Source: Aedes albopictus (Eukaryota > Arthropoda > Insecta > Diptera > Culicidae). Taken from it: a stretch of DNA of 64,000 nt. The translations under genes were made by a program, and so were the position numbers. The notes beneath the pieces are model-generated. The model had not been told where the DNA came from, made no database searches, and worked only from the letters and a program-made list of their open reading frames with translations. The stretch covers positions 76,463,734-76,527,733 of the forward strand of contig NC_085136.1 in assembly GCF_035046485.1 (NCBI RefSeq), in the 5' to 3' direction. Shown here piece after piece: positions 55,550 to 64,000 of the stretch (the stretch's first letter is position 1; the number at the start of each line of letters is the position of its first letter).

Positions 55550-55621
55550 GCTCCGTAGCTTGGAGGAAAGAAGCGCCCGTCTAGCGAGTTGGGAGTCGTG
55601 GGTTCGATTCCCACCGGAGCA
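55550..55621 (+). pseudogene. tRNA-like sequence, possible SINE head
   Basis: It folds as an acceptor of 6 bp (GCTCCG/CGGAGC), a D arm GCTT/AAGC, an anticodon arm with one mismatch whose loop would read AGC, a 5-base variable loop, and a perfect T arm GTGGG-TTCGATT-CCCAC. TTTCTTTT follows within 16 bases, as for a Pol III stop. The short acceptor stem and the mismatch argue against a functional tRNA; a tRNA-derived SINE or pseudogene is more likely. Confidence 0.4.
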
Positions 55622-55624
55622 CGT

Positions 55625-56487
<863 letters not shown>

Positions 56488-57520
56488 AATGCCAAGTCTT
56501 ACCTCCTTAATCAGTAGTTTTGCACTCCCAGAAGCTACGTTCAAAGTTTGAGCAAAATCGATGAAGCCTAAGGGGGCCCTCAACAAGCTTAAAGTTTGTA
56601 TGGGAAAACTTGGCAAAATGTATGCAGAAATATTAAGTTTTCGAACTTTGCAGCTAGGTGGCGCTGTAAGCGTTCAACAATAAAACCTTTTGGTATTATT
56701 GTAGGTGACTATATGCCAAAAAACTTTGTAGAAGACCGCAAAGTGATCCGACGTATGTGAAAAATGTTATACCCTAGGCAAAGTGAAAATGTCTCCGAGG
56801 AATTACCCTAGAATTCCTTTTTATTTCTTTACCAGAGTTGCGCAATATCAGTCTTGTCAAGTGACTACTGATATTGCACCATCGTCACTATCACTGCAGG
56901 CCATTCAATATCAAAACAACAGTGATAGGTAACGACCTGATATTGACCCGCACTCTAGATCGCAATCATTGCAACTATTGTGATATTTTAGTGGTTTTCG
57001 CCAAAACTCGAAATTTCTTGTGACCAACATGCAAAACTTGTTATTTTGTACCACATACTAAAATATCATCTTGGTAAATCTTCATTAGGATTTTTGAACG
57101 AATTTCAAAGATGGCCTACCAGTGATTTCCACACACCATCACAGTCAGTCCAGTTCTGATGGAACAAGGAAAGTGACGGTGACCCAATAGAGCGCACGCT
57201 GACTTGGATCGCAGGTGGCCTATCAAAATCAGCGATTTGCTTATCATTGGCAGTGACAGAGTGCAACTCTGCTCTTTACTAGCTGTCTCGGCAAACATCG
57301 TACTGCCTGCCTACTGTGTTTTTAGACATGCAGCTCTTTAGAAAAATGCCCCGCAAAATTGAATTCAAACTTTCTCGTTTTCGATGAGTTCCCGGTTGAT
57401 ATTCCCAGATATTTTTTCGTACGAACACGTCGGAACCCTGCACGAATGATAGAAGATATAGAAGATAGATAGATGCAGGGTTTTTCTGCCATACGCAGGT
57501 TCATCCCGGAGGAATTCATC
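56488..57520. other. Unassigned sequence with a possible small MITE
   Basis: A possible MITE at about 56834-56956 has AGAGTTGCGCAATATCAG at the left and TGATATTGACCCGCACTCT at the right. Nothing else recognised. Confidence 0.3.
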
Positions 57521-57524
57521 TACG

Positions 57525-58870
57525 AATTGTTTCAAAAAAAATCTTCTACGAATTGTTTCAGAAATGTCTCTAGCGATCCCTTCTGAAATTCCTCAAGGGA
57601 CTTTAGACATTCGTGCAAGCACTTGATAGAGCATGATTACTGGTCGTACTGTATTTGTTGAACGACTTATCTGTACGAGTAGTATAGGTTTGTACTGCTG
57701 TCTGCTCGGTCGTCGTTTGTTTCAATTCTGTGGTGTTAAATAAAAGTAAGTGAACCCAGAATTTTCAACTTCATTACGACGGTCTCCGAAGAAAACTTCC
57801 GAAATTAAATAATCATGTTACAGATTATTTTAGAAAATCTTCCACGTGATTCTACAGAAGTGTCACAAAGAATTCTTTTTCGGCATGAATTGTTTCACCA
57901 ATTCCTCCAAGATTTTTCACAAATCATTTCAGAGATTGTTTGAGAAATTCGCCCAGGGATTGCTTCAGAAATTCCTTTGGATATTTAATCAGTAATTTTT
58001 CTACGTATTTTTTTTTTTGGAGAATCTATTGGAGATTCCTTTAGAAAACCTACCAAAAATTTCTTCAGAAATTCTTTCTAAAAATCTCTATTTTTTCGGA
58101 AATTGGTCCGATTTTTCTGCTAAAAATTGCCTCACGGTTTTTTAATAAAAATCATCCATGCATTTGGAAATTTTCTTCAAGGACTTATATAGAAATTCCT
58201 TCTGTTCTACAAATTCCACAAAGATTTTTTTCAAAGAAATTGGCATGCTTAACTTCTGTTATTCGACCATTTTTTTTTTTCAAACAACTATACATGAACT
58301 TGAGAGCAGAAAATTCCTCCAGGGATTTTTTCAAAAACTCGTTCAGAGGTTCCTTTCGAAGTTTCTTTAGACATTTATTCAGACATTTCTTTCTTCCATT
58401 CAGCGATGTCTTCAGAAACTATTCGAGAGTTTTTTTTTCATAAAATGTTTCAAAAGTTCCTTCAAAAATTTGTACTGGGGTTACTTTGGAAATTCTCCCA
58501 ACTCCAATTTCTCCAGCAATTCCACTAGGGGTTCCTCCAGAAGTTTCACAAAGAGTTGTGTATGAACGTTAAGTGTGTTTTCCATGAATTTCATTAGAAA
58601 ATCCTTCAGAGATTTGCCCTATTTTTTCGGGACATTTCTAGATTTGCTTCCAAAAACCCCTTCTGAAATTCCGTTAACCATTCTTTCAACCGATCTTCCA
58701 AGGATTAAATTAAAAATTTTCTCCGGGGTTTGCTTTAGAAATTTCTCCAGGGATTTTTTGTTTATTGGAAATCGGAGTTTCTATCAGAAAATCCCCCTGG
58801 GATTTCTTTAGGAATTCCTCCAGGAACTCTTTAAAAAAATGTGAGATCCATTCGGGAATTTTCTTTATTT
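57525..58870. repeat. Degenerate 12-nt-phase tract, T-rich orientation
   Basis: TTTAGAAATTTCTCCAGGGAT-like words at 12-base steps (clear near 58030-58080), with about 230 bp of unrelated DNA at 57600-57830. Confidence 0.55.
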
Positions 58871-58952
58871 TGAATTTTTGGGCGACCAATGACTTTTCTT
58901 TGATATTTTGCCTAGAAATCGCTTGACGAATCACGACACTTCGTTTGAAGGC

Positions 58953-59100
58953 AGTGGCGTAGCAAGGGGGGGGCGGGGGGTGCGGTCCGCACTGGGCCCC
59001 CGAATTCAGGGGGCCTCCAAATCAGGGCAGGTCTAGTGTTATAAACCATCCCTGATTTGGGGGCCCTCTGAATTCGGGGCCCAGTTTGAATAAAATTCTG
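58953..59100. mobile_element. CAGTGGCGTAGC-ended element fragment
   Basis: CAGTGGCGTAGCAAGG is a common hAT/MITE-type terminus. It is followed by an inverted repeat (GGGCCCCCGAATTCAGGG with CCTCTGAATTCGGGGCCC). No matching opposite end was found before 59850. Confidence 0.4.
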
Positions 59101-59205
59101 TGATTAGAGAAAGATTCCTATAAGTATAAGTTCAACACTTGCCGATCTGCTCATAGTTATGCAGGGGCCTTTTCGTGATGATCAAGAGATTTTGGAATGG
59201 GGAAC

Positions 59206-59495
59206 TCTCTCTTCTCTTCTCTCTTCTTGGCGTAACGTCCTCACTGGGACAAAGCCTGCTTCTCAGCTTAGTGTTCTATGAGCACTTCCACAGTTATTAA
59301 CTGAGAGCTTCCTCTGCCAATGACCATTTTGCATGTGTATATCGTGTGGCAGGCACGAAGATACTCTATGCCCAAGGAAATCAAGGAAATTTCCTTTACG
59401 AAAAGATCCTGGACCGACCGGGAATCGAACCCGTCACCCTCAGCATGGTCATGCTGAATACCCGTTTACCGCCTCGGCTATATGGGCCCTCAGGG
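59206..59495 (-). mobile_element. Feilai-type tRNA-derived SINE
   Basis: On the minus strand: A-box TAGCCGAGGCGGTAAACGGG, B-box GGTTCGATTCC, the body landmark GGGCATAGAGTATCTTCGTG, and a tail (AAGAGAG)n. It is flanked by a 12-base direct repeat GGAATGGGGAAC (59194-59205 and 59496-59507). The body parallels the SINE at 42613, but the head is a different tRNA-like sequence. Confidence 0.88.
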
Positions 59496-59507
59496 GGAAT
59501 GGGGAAC

Positions 59508-59829
59508 ACAGATGGCTATTTTGAAGTTCTATTATTAACAATTAAAAATGTATACACTTTATTCGTGTAGTTTTGTTTATATTAGTTTGATGACTACTCT
59601 TTGCACCTGCAGGAGCCCCAAAATACAATAAAAAATGTGTTCAAAATCAAAATTGAATTTTACGATATTCAGTACCGATATGGAAATAAAATTCATGAGC
59701 ATTATGAAAACATCATGATATCCTAACCACAGAACCAAACAAAGCTCTTGATTTAGCTTAAGATAGCAGCTGAAATTCAGGGGCCCCATTCATCAAAATT
59801 AAGAACTGAACGCATTCAACGTCCTTGAA
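59508..59829. other. Unassigned sequence
   Basis: AT-rich, with no feature recognised. Confidence 0.3.
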
Positions 59830-61515
59830 GGCTTTCTGTGGGAATTCCTTCGGGCAAAAATATCTTTTTACGATTTATCAGGCAGTTACTTCAAAGACTT
59901 CTACAAAAATTCCTCTAAGATTTACTTCAGAACATTTTTTAGGGATTGCTTAAAAAAATTTCTAAGCATTGGTTAACGAATACTTACAATGATTCCTTCA
60001 GGAACTCCTCCTAACATTTCTTCAGAAATTTCTTCAAAAAATTATCGAAAAATCCTTCAGGAATCCCTTTGAGATTTTTTTTGTACGAATTTCTTCAAGC
60101 AATCGTTCAGAAATAGCTCTTCGGAAACGATCATAAAGCCATTGAAGGATTATGTCATAATGCCCTTCAAGAAATCCTTTAGATGGACCATAAGAAATCT
60201 GTCCAAGTATGATTTTAGAGATTTCTTCAAGAAGGAATCTTGCAGGAGTTCCTCACTGAAAATATCATTTATGATTTTTTTGAGATCATGATTGGAGCCG
60301 TACCATACCTGAATGGATCCTTGGGAGATTTTCTAAAGAAATTTGAATGAATTCCCGAAGGAATCCTTGTAGAAATGTCTGTAGCATTTTTTTGTAGAAA
60401 TTTCTAAAAAAAATCCTTGAAAAATCGCCTGGATGAATTCTAAGATGTGTTAGGAAAGAATCATTGGGTTGATTTTGGAGGTATATTTGATGATGTTCTG
60501 GAAGTATTTTTACAGAATTAGTAAAGAATTCCAAATTCTTTGGTGCAAATAAAAAAACACAGTCTTCAAAATAATTCCTACATATTTCCTTGGAGGAATT
60601 TCCTCAGGGGGCCTTGGGTGAATTTCTGCAAGACCCCATGAGGAAATTTGTGCAGCAATACTTTGGGGATGAATGTGTTCATCTTTGTAGGGTTATCTGA
60701 AGAAAAACTGAAAAATCCATGAACGAATCTTTATTCGTAACTTGAAAAAAATCCTTGGAGAAAAGATTTAATCTTTACTGGAATTTCTTGAAAGATTATT
60801 GAACGAATTTTGAAAGAGGGCTTGAAAACATTGCCTAAGGAGTCTTTGGATGATTTCCTACAGCAATTATTAGAGAAATTTCTGAGGAAATCCCTGCAGG
60901 TATGACTAAAGAAATGCTTGAAAAAATTCTTAAGAAATCCTTGAAAGGACTTCAAAATCATATGAGGCAGTGCAAAATGAACCCTTGAAGAAGTTTATAA
61001 AAAAATTCTTGAAGGAATTCCTAAAGTATTCCTCTGAAAAAAATGCTGAAGAAAACATGTGGGGTAGCTTCAAAAGAAGCGTTAGTGGATATATTTAAGA
61101 AACTCTTTATGGAGTTCTTGGGATTACATAATACTGAAGAAATTTATTCAGAAATGAAGGAGGAATTTCCTAAGGAATCGCTGTAGCAACTTTCGCAGGA
61201 AATCTTGGAGGAATTTGTAAAGAAGTCCTTGAAGTATTACCCAGAAGAATCGTAAAAGATGTCCCAGAAAGAGTTTTTGGAGCTCCGCACTTGGAAAAAA
61301 TGCTTGATGAAATCGTTAGAAACTTTCCTTAGAAGTTTCGTGAAGGAAATCCGGACGAAACTGGTGTTATCACTAAAGAAACCCTTTAAGGCATCAATAG
61401 AAAAAAATCTAATAAAAACCTTGGAAGAATTTCTAAATGATTCATTGAGGAATTCCAGTAGAATTTCTTGGAGGAATTCCTGTGAGAATTTTTACATTAT
61501 TTATTAGAATTTCTG
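59830..61515. repeat. Degenerate 12-nt-phase tract with strand switch at ~60270
   Basis: T-rich orientation to about 60260, then A-rich orientation to 61515. The arms are the same word family but are not simple inverted copies of each other. Confidence 0.55.
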
Positions 61516-61520
61516 AAGTA

Positions 61521-61735
61521 GGGTATCGCGCCACTTGGGCGATGGCTTCTATATTCGTCTGTTTTCCACTATAACTCAGTTAATTTTAAACCAATTCACT
61601 TGAAATGTTGTACACGGGTGAATACTATACCTATCTCACTGCATTCCAAAAATTGTGTCAATTGGTTCAAATTTGACAGAGTTATAGCGGGAAACAGACG
61701 AAAATAGAAGCCACCGCCCAAGTGGCGCGATTCCC
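61521..61735. mobile_element. 215 bp TA-flanked MITE
   Basis: GGGTATCGCGCCACTTGGGC at the left pairs with GCCCAAGTGGCGCGATTCCC at the right, continuing to about 48 bases, with TA on both sides (61519-61520, 61736-61737). It is inserted exactly where a 12-nt-phase tract ends. Related fragment at 25620-25850. Confidence 0.85.
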
Positions 61736-61759
61736 TATTTTTATTTTTATTTTCAGTAA

Positions 61760-62600
61760 CTAATTCGGAAACCCGTGTACAAATTCATTAAGGATCTTTA
61801 AACATTAATTTGGAAATTCATTCGGCAATTGCTCTGAAAATTTCCTTTGGTGATACTTTTGATTTATTGTTAGGCAATTCCTTTGGAAACTTCTTCAACT
61901 AATTCTCGACAATGCTACAAAAATGGCTTCTGATTTTTATTTCTACGAACTTCTTCAGATTTTTATTTCAACGGAAATTTCGTTGGGAATTCCGTCTGCA
62001 ACTTTTCACTGATTTTTTTTTTTTTTGACAATGTGTTTGAGAAAACCTCTGGTAGGGTAATTTTCCAATTGTTGCACAGCTAAAAACTAGCCTATTGTTG
62101 CACACTCCATGTAATTCTTATGAGGTGTGCAACAATTGGCGAATTTTTAACCGTGCAACAATTGGAAAATTACCCTAATTACTTTCGGAATAAATTCAAC
62201 TTTTTTCTGGAAACTTGTATGCCAATCCCTACGGGAATTGGTTGGGTAACTCGCCTGGCATTTTTTTGGTATTTTTTTTTTTTTTGGCAAGTTTTTCTGT
62301 GAGTTATCTGAAAAAAAATTTCGAATATCTTTTGGCGGAGTTTTTTTTTTGGGTAATTATTGGGAAATGCTTTGATTGGATTTAATCCGAAAATTCCTAT
62401 ACAATTATTCTTGGGGTTTTCTTTGCAAATGTTTTTGAAAACTATTTCGGCACTTCTATCAAAATCTTCGATAACTCTTTTGGAAATTTCTCGGCGATAA
62501 TATTCGAAGTTGAATTAGATTATTATTTGTGAAAATATCTTTAACATTACTTTTTTAAACTCTTTGGCCAGCTGCTTTGGAAATTTATCACGGGATTTTA
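61760..62600. repeat. Degenerate 12-nt-phase tract, T-rich orientation
   Basis: TTCGGAAATTCCTTTGGAAA-like words, strongly diverged. Interrupted by the MITE at 62055-62175. Confidence 0.4.
62055..62175. mobile_element. 121 bp palindromic TA-flanked MITE
   Basis: GGGTAATTTTCCAATTGTTG and its inverse CAACAATTGGAAAATTACCC flank a short centre, with TA at 62053-62054 and 62176-62177. A single-arm relative is at about 43486-43545. Confidence 0.85.
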
Positions 62601-62809
62601 GCAATTTCTTTGAAAGTTCCACCGGCAGTCCCTTTGCAAATATACCTCACAATTACATTTGTAATACTTTCAATAGTTCAATGTTGAAATTCATTCCATA
62701 GGCACTTTGAAATTTAATTAGTCGATTCGTTTGTAAATTTAAGTGACAACTTTTAAAAGCTTGTTTGTTATTACTTTTCTACGAGATACACTTTTGCAAA
62801 TTAAAAAAA

Positions 62810-63830
62810 ATCAAAGAATTTACAACGGAACGACCGAGAAAAATCTCAAGAGAATTACTAATAAAATTTCCAAAAAATTAAGATGATTACCAGAAGAGAT
62901 CACAAACAATTTCCTAAAAATGTATGAAGAAATTCCATTAGAATTTCTTGGGGGAATTTCTGTGAGAATTGAAAGAATTCTTATATTTTTTTATTTGAGT
63001 TTCTTAAGTATTCATTGGAGGAATTTATGAATCCTTGAATAGGCTTATTAGAGGAATTTCTAAAAAATAATCTAGTAAAACACTCAATGCCTCCTCTGGA
63101 GGATTTCCTACAGAATTTCTTGGAGGAATTTGTGAAAGAATCTCCGGAAAACTCTTGCAGGAGTAATTGAATTAATACAAGAAGAAATCCTTGCATGAAA
63201 GGATCCCAAAAGATTTCTTGTACAAAATTATTTGTTTAATACCTAGGAAAATCAGTTTAAGAATGAATGAATGAAATCAATTAAAGAAATTTTAAGAGAA
63301 TACTCACTTGAATAAAATCTGAAGTAATCTTCGGAGAAATTGCAAGAAAACTTATTGGATGAGCTACTAAAGAAATCTCTGGAAAAATTCCTGAAGGAAA
63401 TTTGGGAGCAATTTCTACACGCTTCTTTGAAGGAATTCCTTTAGAATGTTGAATAACCTTAGAAAATCGATTCCTGGAAAATCCCAAAAGTAATGGTAGA
63501 AGCTTTGGAGATGTTATTAAAAAATTAAGCAGAATGCTTTAAAATATTGATGTAACCTTCGCAGGAGTTTCTAACAAGATCCTTGTAGAAATTCTGACAG
63601 AATCTTTTGATAATTTCCAGGAGACTTTTTTTGAAGAAATATTTTAGAAATCCTTGGAAAAATAACCGTATGAATTCTTGAAGTGATTCCTGAAAAAATC
63701 CCGATGGATATCCTCTTTGAAATCTTAGCCTTGCATTAATTACTTAAAGGATGCTTCTAGGTATTCTTAAAGAACTCCTGCAGAAAGTGGCAAAATAGTC
63801 TTAGGAGGTATCCTTGGAGAGACTACTGGA
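62810..63830. repeat. Degenerate 12-nt-phase tract, A-rich orientation
   Basis: GGAATTTCTTGGAGGAATTT-like words. Together with the preceding T-rich tract it forms another opposed pair. Confidence 0.55.
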
Positions 63831-64000
63831 GAAGTTATTTGTTTTGATAAGATAGGGCATCTGTTCTTTTACTATTTACGCTCCCATTTTCATACCACTC
63901 AAAACAAAGGAGTGAAGCGCTTTTTGTTCTGCTTCTTATTTTTGTATATTTGTTAGAAGTGAGCACGGATTATATAAAAAATAACGTCATAATTCTGGAG
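63831..64000. other. Unassigned sequence
   Basis: Nothing recognised up to the window end. Confidence 0.3.

Overview
The window looks like non-coding, repeat-saturated chromosomal DNA of a mosquito, most probably Aedes aegypti or a close relative. The best evidence is two SINEs of the tRNA-derived Aedes 'Feilai' type (42613-42878 and 59206-59495). Many small TA-flanked inverted-repeat elements and a very AT-rich, intron-like background fit the same picture. This is recognition from memory, without a database search.

Only one exon is well supported: 39821-40186 on the + strand, with a pyrimidine-rich acceptor, a continuous Gly/Ala/Gln-rich frame and a consensus donor. A short first coding exon may lie at 31560-31582; its donor phase fits that acceptor. 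A second, weaker exon candidate is at 18130-18325. I cannot name any of these genes.

Layout: 1-6615 holds a cluster of ~165-185 bp near-perfect palindromic (foldback) elements and a ~3.9 kb element with ~0.5 kb terminal inverted repeats. That element shares its outermost bases with the foldbacks and carries its own 868 bp TA-flanked insertion. 7377-9080 has a foldback element, a Helitron-related 'mini-me/DINE' element and a SINE with a 19 bp target duplication. 9225-17645 is mostly degenerate sequence with a 12-nt phase that repeatedly switches strand. 18522-23605 is a second foldback cluster. 24195-25003 is a (GCAAA)/(GGCAAA) block array. 27460-33768 holds several inverted-repeat elements and a C-rich degenerate tract. 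34031-38734 is a retroelement-like insertion between 24 bp direct repeats, and a Penelope-like element (reverse transcriptase plus GIY-YIG endonuclease, inverted partial dimer, 13 bp target duplication) is nested inside it. 40287-41090 and 53400-54235 are two tandem arrays of related 23 bp palindromic units. 46930-47640 is a ~175 bp-period degenerate satellite. 47790-50720, 57525-58870 and 59830-63830 return to the 12-nt-phase sequence, interrupted by small TA-flanked elements.

No operon-like or defence-like system is present. The most interesting material is structural: the strand-switching 12-nt-phase domains and their apparent link to the 23 bp arrays, the foldback family and the larger element sharing its termini, and the covarying hammerhead-like hairpins in the tails of three Penelope-type sequences.
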